A DNA stretch of 59,450 bases, taken from positions 1-59,450 of the forward strand of contig CAYRLB010000006.1 of assembly GCA_964424945.1 (NCBI GenBank). Direction: 5' to 3'. Below the pieces are notes generated by a model. It made no database searches, was not told the DNA's origin, and saw only the letters and a program-made list of their open reading frames with translations. Below are positions 1-9,216 of the stretch, in pieces. The position numbers were made by a program, and so were the translations under genes. The DNA comes from WHSP01 sp964424945 (lineage in GTDB: Bacteria > Gemmatimonadota > Gemmatimonadetes > Longimicrobiales > Longimicrobiaceae). Within the stretch, counting starts at the first letter, position 1, and every line of letters starts with the position of its first letter.

Positions 1-1668
1 TACAATCAGCTCTTCACGATGCACGGCATCACGATGATGTTCCTCTTCGCCGTGCCGATGGGCGAGGCCATCGGGATGTATCTCGTGCCGCTGATGATCG
101 GCTCCCGCGACATGGCCTTCCCGCGCCTCGGTGCGCTTGGCTACTGGATATTCCTGATCGGCGGGATCTTCCTCTGGGGAACGCTGCTTTTCGACATGGC
201 GCCCGACACCGGGTGGTTCAACGAGGCGCCCCTCGGCCTGACCGAGTTCTCCCCCAGTCTTCGCGTTGATTTCTACTCGACGATCATCAGCTTCATCGAG
301 CTTTCCGCGCTCGCTGCGGCGGTCGAGCTGGTGGCGACGATCCTGAAGCTGCGCGCGCCGGGGATGTCGCTGAACCGGATGCCGATCTTCGTATGGTCGA
401 TCCTGGTGGCCGCGTGCATGATCATCTTCGCCATGCCGGCGGTGGTCGTGGGCAGCGTCATGCTCCTGCTCGATCGATCGGCGGGGATGCACTTCTTCGA
501 TCCGGCGATGGGAGGGGATCCGCTCCTCTGGTATCACCTCTTCTGGTTCTTCGGGCATCCGGAAGTCTACATCATCCTGATACCCGGCCTCGGTATCATC
601 TCGGCGATCATCCCGGTGTTCGCTCGACGGCCGATGTTCGGGTACACGGCGATTGTGCTCTCGCTCGTCGCCACAGGTATCGCGAGCTTCGGACTCTGGG
701 TCCACCACATGTACACGATGGGGATTCCGGAGCTTGGCAGCAGCTTTTTCGCCGCGGCCAGTGCGATGATCGCGATTCCCACCGGGGTCCAGGTGTTCTG
801 CTGGTTGGCCACGCTGTGGAGTGGCAGGCCGGTCGTGAAGACGCCCCTACTCTTCGTCCTCGGCTTCTTCTTCATCTTCGTGCTGGGCGGGATCTCGGGG
901 GTGATGATCTCCGCGATCAGCTTCGACCAGCAGGTCCACGATACGTACTTCCTGGTCGCTCATTTTCATTACGTTCTGATTGGCGGCTTCGTCTTCCCCT
1001 TCTTCGCCGGGATCTACTTCTGGTTCCCGAAGCTCACGGGGCGGATGCTTTCCGAACGAATGGGGAAGGTGAACTTCTGGGTGATGTTCATAGGCATGAA
1101 TCTGACGTTTCTGCCGATGCACATCGTGGGCTTCATGGGTATGCCACGCCGTGTCTACACCTATCCTGAAGAGATGGGTTGGGGAACGGTGAACCTGATC
1201 GAGACCGCAGGGGCCTATCTGTTCGCCGCGGGAGGGATTCTTTTCGTCATCAACGCCTTCTGGAGCTACCGGAATGGTGTGGAGGCGGGTGAGAACCCGT
1301 GGGAGGCGGACACCCTCGAATGGGCGACCTCATCGCCACCCCCGGCATACAACTTCCTGCACATCCCGGTGGTCGAGGGGCGGTATGCTCTCTGGGAGCG
1401 AAGTGATCCGGAGGTGTTGCCTTCAGTGGCCGGGCTGAGCGACGAGCGGCGCGAAGGTGTGACGACCGGCGTCCTCGATGCCGAGGTTCAGGCCGTCAAT
1501 GTCTTCCCGGGACCCACCGTCGGGCCGCTGCTCACCGCGATCTCGGTCTCGATCGGATTCGCGGGCGCCAGCTTCTCGCTCTGGTACGTCCCGATCGGCT
1601 TCTTCCTGACCTTCCTCTCGCTCGTCTACTGGTTCTGGCCGCGTCATCCTGAAAGGGAGCCGCACTGA
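1..1668 (+). CDS. ctaD: Cytochrome c oxidase subunit I (5' partial)
   Basis: Catalytic subunit of an aa3-type haem-copper oxidase, reducing O2 with electrons from cytochrome c and pumping protons across the inner membrane. The reading frame is open from base 1, so the N-terminus lies outside the window; 555 residues are visible. Haem a ligand His is in FTMHGITMM (residue 8). The CuB ligands are in GHPEVY, which also holds the D-channel Glu, and in the VHHMYTMG pair. The haem a3/a ligands are in AHFHYVL. The D-channel entry Asp is in DMAFPR (residue 37). Oddly, the usual K-channel PTGVK motif reads PTGVQ here (codon 790-792), and the Asn pair after FPR is replaced by Gly-Ala. Two extra C-terminal hydrophobic segments follow the conserved TLEW...SPPPAYNF region. 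The stop overlaps the ctaE start by one base (TGATG). Confidence 0.96.
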   Translation, partial: YNQLFTMHGITMMFLFAVPMGEAIGMYLVPLMIGSRDMAFPRLGALGYWIFLIGGIFLWGTLLFDMAPDTGWFNEAPLGLTEFSPSLRVDFYSTIISFIELSALAAAVELVATILKLRAPGMSLNRMPIFVWSILVAACMIIFAMPAVVVGSVMLLLDRSAGMHFFDPAMGGDPLLWYHLFWFFGHPEVYIILIPGLGIISAIIPVFARRPMFGYTAIVLSLVATGIASFGLWVHHMYTMGIPELGSSFFAAASAMIAIPTGVQVFCWLATLWSGRPVVKTPLLFVLGFFFIFVLGGISGVMISAISFDQQVHDTYFLVAHFHYVLIGGFVFPFFAGIYFWFPKLTGRMLSERMGKVNFWVMFIGMNLTFLPMHIVGFMGMPRRVYTYPEEMGWGTVNLIETAGAYLFAAGGILFVINAFWSYRNGVEAGENPWEADTLEWATSSPPPAYNFLHIPVVEGRYALWERSDPEVLPSVAGLSDERREGVTTGVLDAEVQAVNVFPGPTVGPLLTAISVSIGFAGASFSLWYVPIGFFLTFLSLVYWFWPRHPEREPH

Positions 1669-2279
1669 TGGCCAGGCACATCTTTGTATTCGACGCGAGT
1701 GAACTGACGCGGACTGCGAGTGACGCCCGGCACCCTCTCATCTGGGGATTTCTGGGAATCATTGCGATCGAGCTGACGGTCTTTACCACCCTGGCCGTCA
1801 GCTACTTCTACCTGAAGATGTCGTCCGATGCGTGGCCACCCATGCCCCTCGCGTATCCGGACGTCATGCTGCCGACGATCAACACGGTCATCCTGATCGC
1901 CAGCAGCTTCGTAATGCACTGGTCCGACGGAAAGATCCGGAAGGGGGAAGAGCGTCAGCTCGCGATCGGACTGACGGTCGGCGTTGTGCTCGCTGTGATC
2001 TTCCTCGGCCTGAAGTACGTGGAGTACTTCATCGAGAAGGATTATCGATGGCATGATCACGCGTATGGCTCGATCGTGTGGACAATTGTGGGCTTTCATT
2101 CAGTACACGTTCTGACGGTCGCGCTGAAGACGATGATCGTGGCGGCGCTTGCCTGGCGCTCCTACTTCAGCCAGGAGTGGCGCCTGGCGATCACCGCAAA
2201 CGGTCTGTACTGGCATTTTGTGGTGGTCATCTGGATCCCGCTGTACATCATCCTCTACTGGTCGCCGAGGTTCTTGTGA
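1668..2279 (+). CDS. ctaE: Cytochrome c oxidase subunit III
   Basis: A 203-residue integral membrane subunit III of the haem-copper oxidase. It supports stability and proton uptake of subunit I rather than carrying redox centres. About five hydrophobic segments are visible, as in the short bacterial COX3 form. Family signatures are the FHSVHVL segment and the C-terminal GLYWHFVVVIW helix. Its ATG overlaps the ctaD stop by one base and its stop overlaps the next start (GTGA), so the genes are translationally coupled. Length and order (ctaD-ctaE-orf-ctaG) match many bacterial caa3/aa3 operons. Confidence 0.94.
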   Translation: MARHIFVFDASELTRTASDARHPLIWGFLGIIAIELTVFTTLAVSYFYLKMSSDAWPPMPLAYPDVMLPTINTVILIASSFVMHWSDGKIRKGEERQLAIGLTVGVVLAVIFLGLKYVEYFIEKDYRWHDHAYGSIVWTIVGFHSVHVLTVALKTMIVAALAWRSYFSQEWRLAITANGLYWHFVVVIWIPLYIILYWSPRFL

Positions 2280-2695
2280 ACCGGCTCGCATCCGAGAGGG
2301 AGGGCGAAGGGCGCGAAGCGCACGTGCCGGACGAGTATTTCGAATCCCGGCGCGGGATCGCTGCTCTCTGGTTCGGGATGTTTGCAGGCCCGGCATCGTG
2401 GTACATCCACCTGAATGCCAGCTACGCGCTGGTACGGAAGATCTGCGAGACGGGAGATGTCTGGCTTCTTCACCTGACGACCCTCGTCACACTTCTTCCG
2501 GCGCTTGCCGGTCTGGTGGTCGCATGGCGTTCCTGGCGTCGCCTCGGGGAGCCGGACAGCACGGTGGGCGGGGGGGCACTGGGGAGAAGTCGGTTCATGG
2601 CGCTCGGCGGGATCGCGCTGAGCGGGTTCTTCGTCCTTGTACTGCTGGTCGCGTGGATCCCTGATTTCGTGATCCAGCCGTGCGGATTGCAGTGA
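2276..2695 (+). CDS. Small membrane protein of the cytochrome oxidase operon
   Basis: A 139-residue protein starting at a GTG that overlaps the ctaE stop (GTGA). A polar N-terminus of about 25 residues is followed by three hydrophobic segments, near residues 30-55, 65-85 and 105-135; the last is followed by a Pro-Cys. I recognise no family. The position between ctaE and ctaG, with overlaps on both sides, suggests an accessory or assembly role for the oxidase; this is inference from context only. The longer in-frame opening upstream lies inside ctaE and is rejected. Confidence 0.75.
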   Translation: MNRLASEREGEGREAHVPDEYFESRRGIAALWFGMFAGPASWYIHLNASYALVRKICETGDVWLLHLTTLVTLLPALAGLVVAWRSWRRLGEPDSTVGGGALGRSRFMALGGIALSGFFVLVLLVAWIPDFVIQPCGLQ

Positions 2696-3642
2696 CGAAT
2701 ACGAAGCTTTCTGCAGGGGCAATGCTGGGCGGGACGGCCGCGGCTGCTGGATTCCTTCTTCTGTTGCCGACCGCCGCGGTGGCGCATTCGGGACCGCCCC
2801 CCGTTCCAGGTGAGCTATGGTCGACCTGGAACCTCGATCCCTGGGTTCTGCTGGGGCTTGGCGTATCCTCTTCTGTTTACGCCCGCGGCGTTCGGCGACT
2901 CTGGGCGCGCGCAGGCGTCGGGAATGGCATCCCTGTCTGGCGGGTGCACTGCTTCACCGCGGGCCTGTTCGTCCTGATCGCTGCGCTGATCTCGCCGATC
3001 GACGCTCTCGGGAGCGCCCTCTTCTCCGCCCACATGGTTCAGCATGAGCTGCTCATGCTGGTCGCGGCCCCCCTTCTTGTGCTCGCAACGCCTTGGATCG
3101 CCTTCCTCTGGGCCCTTCCTCTTCGTTGGCGACCCCATGTGGGGAGGATCGGCAGGGTGGGCGGGGTGCGGCGCGCGTACACGGGTATTTCACATCCAGC
3201 TTCGATCTGGGCGATCTACGCCGCGACGATCTGGGTGTGGCACGTTCCCGCCATGTATCAGGCGACCCTGCGGAGCAATCTCATCCATGCTGCCCAGCAT
3301 CTGAGCTTCTTCGCCGCCGCCCTCCTCTTCTGGTGGGTTCTCCTGCACCCGAGTCGTTCGCGCCGCCCGGCATACGGCGTCGGGGTCGTCTACATCTTCA
3401 CGACGGCGATTCATGGCAGCATCCTTTCGGCGCTTCTCACCTTCTCCCGGTCTGCCTGGTACCCGGTGTATGAAGAGCCCGCTGCTGCCTGGAATCTTTC
3501 ACTTCTCGAAGATCAGCATCTCGCCGGACTGATCATGTGGATTCCGCCGGGGTTCATCTATCTTGCGGCTTCCGTCACGGTGCTCGGCCTCTGGCTCCGG
3601 GAGATCGAGCGGCGTGCGGAGCAGCGGGCGATTGCGGCCTGA
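2692..3642 (+). CDS. ctaG: Cytochrome c oxidase assembly factor CtaG (caa3 type)
   Basis: An integral membrane protein of about 316 residues, of the caa3_CtaG family, which assists assembly of the copper-containing oxidase. Seven or so hydrophobic segments are visible. Family-typical stretches are HMVQHELLMLVAAPLLVL, with histidines at the membrane face, and the C-terminal DQHLAGLIMWIPPGFIYL. The GTG at 2692 overlaps the previous stop by four bases, the pattern used in this operon; a GTG at 2680 is the alternative. The first 33 residues look like a signal or first membrane helix ending in VAHSG. The next gene is convergent, so this is the last gene of the oxidase operon. Confidence 0.9.
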   Translation: MTNTKLSAGAMLGGTAAAAGFLLLLPTAAVAHSGPPPVPGELWSTWNLDPWVLLGLGVSSSVYARGVRRLWARAGVGNGIPVWRVHCFTAGLFVLIAALISPIDALGSALFSAHMVQHELLMLVAAPLLVLATPWIAFLWALPLRWRPHVGRIGRVGGVRRAYTGISHPASIWAIYAATIWVWHVPAMYQATLRSNLIHAAQHLSFFAAALLFWWVLLHPSRSRRPAYGVGVVYIFTTAIHGSILSALLTFSRSAWYPVYEEPAAAWNLSLLEDQHLAGLIMWIPPGFIYLAASVTVLGLWLREIERRAEQRAIAA

Positions 3643-3690
3643 CGCCTGCCACCGTCGCCCCACCGCGGATAGGCTCACCCGGCCATGAAC

Positions 3691-6084
3691 TCAGAACGAC
3701 CAGTGGATCTCGGTGCGCAGCAGCCGCCGCATCCCTGTGTAGATACCCTCGTTGCGCTGCGTGATATAGACGTCGTTGAAGACGTTGCGGATGGACGCCC
3801 GAAGCTGCAGTCGCGTCCCCGGAAGGGAGTACGAGCCGGAGGCGTGTACAACGGTGTATGATGGGAGGAGGCCATCCTGCCCATCGTCGCTCGGGAGCAG
3901 GGTGTTTTCATCGTCGGCGAACTGCTCCCCGGTATGCTCCATCGAAGCGGAAAGGGTGATGCCGGAACGATGGGCGAGGGTCGCGCTCCCCGATGCGAGG
4001 TGCCGCGCCGCGTAGGGTAGACGGTTCCCAGCCACGTCGTCCCCGCGCGCGTCGCCGCTTTCGAACCGTGCGGTCGGCAGGAAGGTGTAGGTCGCATTCA
4101 GGGTCAGATCGTCGACCGTCCTTCGCAACGTCCCGAGGCTGACCAGGCCGCCCAGCTCCACCCCCTGGTGGAGCGTGCGCCCCCCGTTGAAGAACCGCTG
4201 CCCCCCTCCCGCAGGCCCTTCGATGATCTGGTTGCCGAAATCCATTCTGAAGAAGGTCGCCTCGGCATGGAGCCCCGGCCGCGGCTCGAGCCGCCCTCCG
4301 ATCTCCCAGTTCCAGCTCGTTTCCGGGTCGACGAGTACGACAGCCTGCCCCGGCTCCGGTCGATAGACGTCAGCGGGGCGGGGCGGCGCGAACCCGCGAT
4401 GCACACCTGCGAAAAGGGTGACGCCCTCTGTCGGAAGGTAGCTTGTACCGACCCCCGGCAGCAGCTGCGTATAGGACTGTTCGATCTCCGCCTCCATCCC
4501 GGGGAAGCGATTGCGGATGTCCTGCGACAGATGTTCGACGCGAAGTCCCGGCAAGAACGTCGCACGCCCCATCCGGAGACGCGCGTGCGCAAAGGCAGCG
4601 ATGACGTTCGTCGCAATCTCGTTTTCCCGGGTCAGGAGCGCGTCATCCTCACGGGAGAAGGGGGTGTCCCCGAGGAATTGGCGCCGCCGTACATCTTCGC
4701 GGTACAGCCGCGCTCCGAGGTCGACAGTGCTACCCTCCGCAGGACCCGCCAGATCGAGGGTGAGCCGCGGTTCGACACCCGCAACGGTATACTCTCTCGG
4801 ACGTCCCTGGTTGCCGCACTCGTCGTACGATGCCGCGCCCGGCGCACAGTTGAAATCGTCCGCGTAGTCATCCTCGCCAAGACGCTCCTCTGACTCGCCC
4901 GATTGCCGCCATGATGCGCGCTCCAGGTTCGAGAAGTAGGCGTTGGTCTGGAAGCGCGCGCGTCCCAGATTCGCCTCATGCACGACCTGTCCGAGGTAGC
5001 GGCGGACATCGAATCGCCCGGCGGCGGAGAAGGGGAGGGAGAAGGGGTCTGCCTCGAATTCAGCCTGAGTGAGACCCGTCTCGGAGATTCGGGATGCCTC
5101 ATCCCAGAGGGCGCCCTTCACCGTAAGCGTTTGCCGGTCCCCGAGCGGCAGAAGGCCTGTGACGATTGCATTGTGGATCCGATGCCCCTGCTCCCGCCGA
5201 ACTCCCTCGCCCTCGCGGAAGGTGTAGTCGAGCGAGACTGCGCGCCCGCTGCGGCCCGTCGCGAGCGACAGATGCGCATTCCGATAGCCGAGGGTTCCGC
5301 CGCCAAGCGTGGCACTCCCCTGCGTTCCTTCGGCGGGTGGGCGACGGGTGACGAAGTTGATCACCCCGCCGACCGTCTGCGGTCCATTCATGATCTGGCC
5401 CGACCCCTTGATGATCTCCAGGCGTTCCAGCGCTTCAACGGGCGGCGCGTAGTGCATGGAAGGATCGCCATAGGGACCGAGGAGGATCGGCACGCCATCC
5501 TCCAGCAGCAATGTCCGGGAAGATCGACGGGGTGGAAGGCCGCGGAACCCGACATTGAGGTTGAGTCCGAAAGGATCCTCGTCCGCAGTCTGAACACCCG
5601 GAACGGTGCGCAGTGCGTCCATCACGGAGAGGGGCGCCCGGTCGTGGAGCACATTCGCACCGACGATCGACGTCGCTCCAGGCACGCGGGCGATCTCGGA
5701 CCGGGTCGTCCCCGTGACGGAGATGCCGGAGAGGGTGTAGGGCGCCCGTTCCAGAATGATGACGAAACCATCAGCCCGGGAGTCGGAGGCCGGCGCTTCC
5801 CGGTGAGGCTGGTAACCGGCGGCCGAAGCATGCAGCAGCGAGGCGTCTCCGCCCGGCAGACGGATCCGAAAGCGTCCATCCTGTCCTGCGGTGGTGCCTG
5901 TGGTGGCTCCTGATACCCTCACATGTGCTCCCGCGATCGGATGACCCTGCGGATCGGTCACCCGCCCGTGGATCAACTCGCTGCCCGCGTCCTGAGCCCG
6001 GGCGACGGAAGGTGCTATCGAAAGAGAAAGGAGGAAAAGCAGGTGGATGCGCAGGAGGAACCGAATGACCGAAGCAGCATGCAT
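3691..6084 (-). CDS. TonB-dependent receptor, FecA-like
   Basis: Outer-membrane beta-barrel receptor for energised uptake of a ferric chelate or similar ligand, about 797 residues. A signal peptide ends in SVARA before QDAG. Next comes a carboxypeptidase-regulatory-like domain (about 35-115: DPQGHPIAGAHVRVSG...DGRF), then the plug (about 120-260: NVGFRGLPPRRSSRTLLLEDGVP split over the motif, GPYGDPSMHYAPPVEALERL, GSGQIMNGPQTVGGVINFV), then the barrel ending in the aromatic C-terminus IHWSF. The plug wording closely resembles FecA (Fe3+-dicitrate receptor), but substrate is inference. ATG 6084 places the signal peptide well; a GTG at 6111 would add nine residues. No FecR-like or sigma partner is adjacent. 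Confidence 0.93.
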   Translation of the reverse strand: MHAASVIRFLLRIHLLFLLSLSIAPSVARAQDAGSELIHGRVTDPQGHPIAGAHVRVSGATTGTTAGQDGRFRIRLPGGDASLLHASAAGYQPHREAPASDSRADGFVIILERAPYTLSGISVTGTTRSEIARVPGATSIVGANVLHDRAPLSVMDALRTVPGVQTADEDPFGLNLNVGFRGLPPRRSSRTLLLEDGVPILLGPYGDPSMHYAPPVEALERLEIIKGSGQIMNGPQTVGGVINFVTRRPPAEGTQGSATLGGGTLGYRNAHLSLATGRSGRAVSLDYTFREGEGVRREQGHRIHNAIVTGLLPLGDRQTLTVKGALWDEASRISETGLTQAEFEADPFSLPFSAAGRFDVRRYLGQVVHEANLGRARFQTNAYFSNLERASWRQSGESEERLGEDDYADDFNCAPGAASYDECGNQGRPREYTVAGVEPRLTLDLAGPAEGSTVDLGARLYREDVRRRQFLGDTPFSREDDALLTRENEIATNVIAAFAHARLRMGRATFLPGLRVEHLSQDIRNRFPGMEAEIEQSYTQLLPGVGTSYLPTEGVTLFAGVHRGFAPPRPADVYRPEPGQAVVLVDPETSWNWEIGGRLEPRPGLHAEATFFRMDFGNQIIEGPAGGGQRFFNGGRTLHQGVELGGLVSLGTLRRTVDDLTLNATYTFLPTARFESGDARGDDVAGNRLPYAARHLASGSATLAHRSGITLSASMEHTGEQFADDENTLLPSDDGQDGLLPSYTVVHASGSYSLPGTRLQLRASIRNVFNDVYITQRNEGIYTGMRRLLRTEIHWSF

Positions 6085-6140
6085 GGCAAAGGCGGAACAG
6101 GGTGACGCCACCTCTGCAGGTGACAGAAAAGAATAGACGT

Positions 6141-6183
6141 CCTCCCACTGTCTGCGGCTTGGCCTGCCGCAGACAGTGGGAGG
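6141..6183 (-). terminator. Perfect 18-bp inverted repeat, probable terminator
   Basis: Arms 6141-6158 and 6166-6183 are perfect reverse complements around a 7-base loop. It lies between the stop of the GlsB-like gene (6200) and the TonB receptor start, both on the minus strand. Read on the minus strand the stem is followed by a pyrimidine-rich stretch (ACGTCTATTCTTTTCTGTC), consistent with an intrinsic terminator of the GlsB-like gene, though the T-run is not immediate. It could also shape the 5' leader of the receptor mRNA. Confidence 0.6.
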
Positions 6184-6199
6184 ACGTGACGCTGTTACT

Positions 6200-6463
6200 T
6201 CAGGTGACCCTGCGGTTTCCGGACATCCCCTCGGCGACGCCGATCAGCAGCACCGCCGCGATGATGGCGACGATCGAGCCGAGAAGGTTGAGCTCCATGA
6301 TGGTGCCCGTCCCGAGCATGCTCGCGATGATTCCTCCGACAACCGAACCGGCGATGCCGAGCAGAAGTGTCATTCCGAGACTCAGATTCTGACGTCCGGG
6401 CTTGAGCAGCCGTGCCAGCGCTCCGACGATGAGGCCGAAAACGAGGAAGCCGATAATTCCCAT
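6200..6463 (-). CDS. GlsB/YeaQ/YmgE family stress-response membrane protein
   Basis: An 87-residue, strongly hydrophobic protein with three predicted membrane helices. It matches the transglycosylase-associated protein family: it starts MGIIGFLVFGLIVGALARLL, then has a KPG turn and Gly-rich helices containing GIAGSVVGGIIASMLG. The family is induced by stress in several bacteria, and its biochemical role is not known. The start follows GGAAAGAGAG (minus strand), a usable ribosome site. It is a single gene between zwf and the TonB receptor. Confidence 0.88.
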   Translation of the reverse strand: MGIIGFLVFGLIVGALARLLKPGRQNLSLGMTLLLGIAGSVVGGIIASMLGTGTIMELNLLGSIVAIIAAVLLIGVAEGMSGNRRVT

Positions 6464-6618
6464 GGGGTCTCTCTTCCTTTGATGTCAGAGGATTGTGATC
6501 TCCAGCGGATCCGGCGAAGGAGGTAGCAAGAAGCGAACTCATAGCGTGCGTCGATGGGGGGACGTGCGCGGGCGCATCGAGGTAAACATGCGAATCGGAT
6601 GGGAGGGACGTGCCCGCG

Positions 6619-8181
6619 TTAGTGCGACTCGATATCCCGCCACCGGCGCCCATCCCGGGCCAGCAGTTCGTCCGCCGCCGCCGGACCTGCCGACCCCGCC
6701 GGATAGTTCGGCAGATCAGCCGCCCCCGCCCCCTCCCACGCCGCCACGATCGGATCGACGATCTGCCACGCGTAATCGATCCAGTCACTCCGGGCGAAGA
6801 GCGTCTGATCGCCTTGAAGCGCATCGTGAAGTAGCCAGGCGTAGGCGCGCGGCGGCTTGTCTATTCCGAAGGCTTCCGCATACCGGAAGTCCATCTTCAC
6901 CCGGCCGACCGACAGGTCCGGGCCCGGTCGTTTGGCGGCGAGGGTCAGGCCGATCCCCTCGTTCGGCTGCACCTCGAAGGTGAGCACGCTCCGATGCCGC
7001 TCACCGCCCGCTTCCGGGGCGAACATCAGGTGGGGGGTCTGCTTGAAGTGGATGGCGACTTCCGTGAGCTTCCGGGACATCCGCTTCCCCGTGCGCAGGT
7101 AGAAGGGCACGCCCGACCAACGCCAGCTGTCGAGGGTGAGCTTCAGGGCGGCGTAGGTCGCTGTGCCCGATTCCGAATCGACGCCGGGCTCCTCGCGGTA
7201 GCCGGGGACCTCTTCGCCCTCGATCCGGCTGGGCGCGTACTGACCGCGAACGGCTGATCCATTCCGAGTGAGGTCGTCGATGTTCACTGCCTGGAGTACC
7301 TTGGCGGTCTCGTCACGAAGGGCTACCGCGTCGAAGCGGAGGGGCGGTTCCATCGCCATCATGCAGAGAAGCTGCAGCAGATGATTCTGGATCATGTCCC
7401 GGACGACGCCCGTCTGCTCGTAAAAGCCCGCCCGTGTCCCGATCCCGAGGGTTTCCGCGACGGTAATCTGCACGTGATCGATGTAGTTGCGGTTCCAGAT
7501 CGGCTCGAAGCCGGGGTTGGCGAAGCGGAAGACCAGCATGTTCTGCACGGTCTCCTTCCCGAGGAAGTGATCCACGCGATAGATCTGGTCCTCCCCGAAC
7601 ACGCGTCGCAGCTCACCGTCGAGAGCGCGCGCACTCTCGCGATCACTCCCGAACGGCTTCTCCACGATGAGGCGCCGCCATCCGTCTTCCGATCGAGCCA
7701 GGCCCGCTTCGCCGAGGCGCATCGCAATCGTGCCGAAGAGAGAGGCGGGGACGGCGAGGTGGAAGAGGATGTGCTCGGGAATTCCCGTGTCCGCACAGAT
7801 GTCGGTGATCGCACGCTTCAACGTTGCGTAATCTTCATTCGCGGGGGATTCGGCGTCGACCCGCACGTACTGCAGACTCCCGACGAATTCCGCCCACCGC
7901 GAGGGAGGGGAACCGCCCTCGGATGACACCGCCTCACGCATCTTCTCGCGGAAGTCATCCGTCGACCAGTCGCGGGACGCCGTCCCGATGATGACGAACT
8001 TCCGGGGGAGCAGCCCCTTGCAGTAGAGTTCGTAGAGGGAGGGCAGCAGCTCGCGACGGGCGAGATCGCCACTTGCGCCGAAGATCACGATCGCGGCGCC
8101 CGGCGCATCGTCGGATATCCGCCGGGCGGTCTGCATTCCTTCCAACGCGCGTACGCCCGCGACGGCGCCTGGCTTGTTCAT
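6619..8181 (-). CDS. zwf: Glucose-6-phosphate 1-dehydrogenase
   Basis: Oxidises glucose 6-phosphate to 6-phosphogluconolactone with NADP+, the entry to the oxidative pentose phosphate pathway; cytosolic, 520 residues, the normal length. The Rossmann nucleotide motif IFGASGDLARRELLPSLYEL is near residue 34. The active-site RVDHFLGKETVQN and the downstream NYIDHVQITVAE and LRTGKRM substrate-binding stretches are all present. The ATG at 8181 shares four bases (ATGA) with the gnd stop, so gnd and zwf are coupled; in-frame upstream codons lie inside gnd and are not used. No 6-phosphogluconolactonase gene is visible beside it. Confidence 0.97.
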   Translation of the reverse strand: MNKPGAVAGVRALEGMQTARRISDDAPGAAIVIFGASGDLARRELLPSLYELYCKGLLPRKFVIIGTASRDWSTDDFREKMREAVSSEGGSPPSRWAEFVGSLQYVRVDAESPANEDYATLKRAITDICADTGIPEHILFHLAVPASLFGTIAMRLGEAGLARSEDGWRRLIVEKPFGSDRESARALDGELRRVFGEDQIYRVDHFLGKETVQNMLVFRFANPGFEPIWNRNYIDHVQITVAETLGIGTRAGFYEQTGVVRDMIQNHLLQLLCMMAMEPPLRFDAVALRDETAKVLQAVNIDDLTRNGSAVRGQYAPSRIEGEEVPGYREEPGVDSESGTATYAALKLTLDSWRWSGVPFYLRTGKRMSRKLTEVAIHFKQTPHLMFAPEAGGERHRSVLTFEVQPNEGIGLTLAAKRPGPDLSVGRVKMDFRYAEAFGIDKPPRAYAWLLHDALQGDQTLFARSDWIDYAWQIVDPIVAAWEGAGAADLPNYPAGSAGPAAADELLARDGRRWRDIESH

Positions 8182-9083
8182 GGCTTCTCCTCCACGACCG
8201 CGTGACCGCCAAACTGATTTCTGAGCGCCGCGATCACCTGATGGGCGAAACGCTTCTCCAGCCGGGAATCGAAGCGTTCGAAGAGCGACAGGCTGATGCC
8301 TGGAACGGGGATCCCCTGCTCGAGAGCGTATTCGACAGTCCATCGCCCCGTGCCGGAGTCATCCACGTGGTCGCCGATGTTCGCGAGTGCGTTCCCTTCC
8401 TGTTCGAAGGCGCGGCCGAGGAGCTCGAGCAGCCACGAACGCACCACCGAGCCGTTCTGCCAGAGGGTTGCGATCCGGGCGAGGTCAAGATCGAAGGGTG
8501 ACCGCTCGAGGCATTCGAATCCCTCGCCGATCGCCTGGAGCATCGAATACTCGATCGCGTTGTGGATCATCTTCACGAAGTGCCCCGCGCCCGGGGGGCC
8601 GACATGCGCATACCCGCCCGGCTGCGTGAGTGCAGCGAAGATCGGCTCCAGTCGGGAGAAGCCTTCCGCGGGACCGCCGATCATCAGATTGAAACCCTCG
8701 CGCTCGCCCCAGACCCCGCCGCTCACCCCGACATCGAGGAAGAGGACGCCGCGCTCTTCGCACTGCGCCGCATGGGCGATCGAGCCGGGGTAGTGCGAAT
8801 TCCCCCCATCCACGAGAACATCACCGGGGGAGAGGAGGGGCAGGAGTGTGGCGACCGTCTGCTGAGTCGGCGTGCCGTGCGGCACCATCACCCAGACGAT
8901 GCGAGGAGCCGGGAGCGCCGCGACGAGCTCCTCGAGGGAGGATGCGGAGAGGCCGCCTCCCTCTTCGAGAAGCTTACGGTTGGCGGGCGATAGGTCGTAC
9001 CCGGCGACCGAGTGACCCGCGTGCATCCATCGCGCAGCCATCCCGGCGCCCATCCGGCCCAGCCCTACGAGGCCAATCTGCAT
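8178..9083 (-). CDS. gnd: 6-Phosphogluconate dehydrogenase, decarboxylating (short form)
   Basis: Converts 6-phosphogluconate to ribulose 5-phosphate and CO2 with reduction of NAD(P)+. At 301 residues it belongs to the short (YqeC/GndA-like, about 300 aa) class, not the 470-residue dimeric form. The N-terminal Rossmann motif is GLVGLGRMGAGMA. Substrate-site signatures are VDGGNSHYPGS and KMIHNAIEYSMLQAIGEG, the latter with catalytic Lys and Asn. The start follows GGGAGACAACGACG on the minus strand. The stop overlaps zwf. The upstream GH15 gene is separated by 133 bases. Confidence 0.96.
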   Translation of the reverse strand: MQIGLVGLGRMGAGMAARWMHAGHSVAGYDLSPANRKLLEEGGGLSASSLEELVAALPAPRIVWVMVPHGTPTQQTVATLLPLLSPGDVLVDGGNSHYPGSIAHAAQCEERGVLFLDVGVSGGVWGEREGFNLMIGGPAEGFSRLEPIFAALTQPGGYAHVGPPGAGHFVKMIHNAIEYSMLQAIGEGFECLERSPFDLDLARIATLWQNGSVVRSWLLELLGRAFEQEGNALANIGDHVDDSGTGRWTVEYALEQGIPVPGISLSLFERFDSRLEKRFAHQVIAALRNQFGGHAVVEEKP

Positions 9084-9216
9084 CGTCGTTGTCTCCCTTT
9101 CTGTGCGTTCCGCTGGCTCGTCGGTCCCGCGGAAAGGGACGGTCGCATCCAGGGCGCCGTCGCTGGCGAAGAACAGCTGGATACCGGCGTTTGCCCGGGG
9201 GACGGGTCCGGTCGTG

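Noticed and set aside
4978..5913. Plus-strand open frame inside the TonB receptor gene
   Set aside because: Antisense shadow: the minus strand encodes a complete receptor with all expected motifs and no ribosome site supports the opposite frame.
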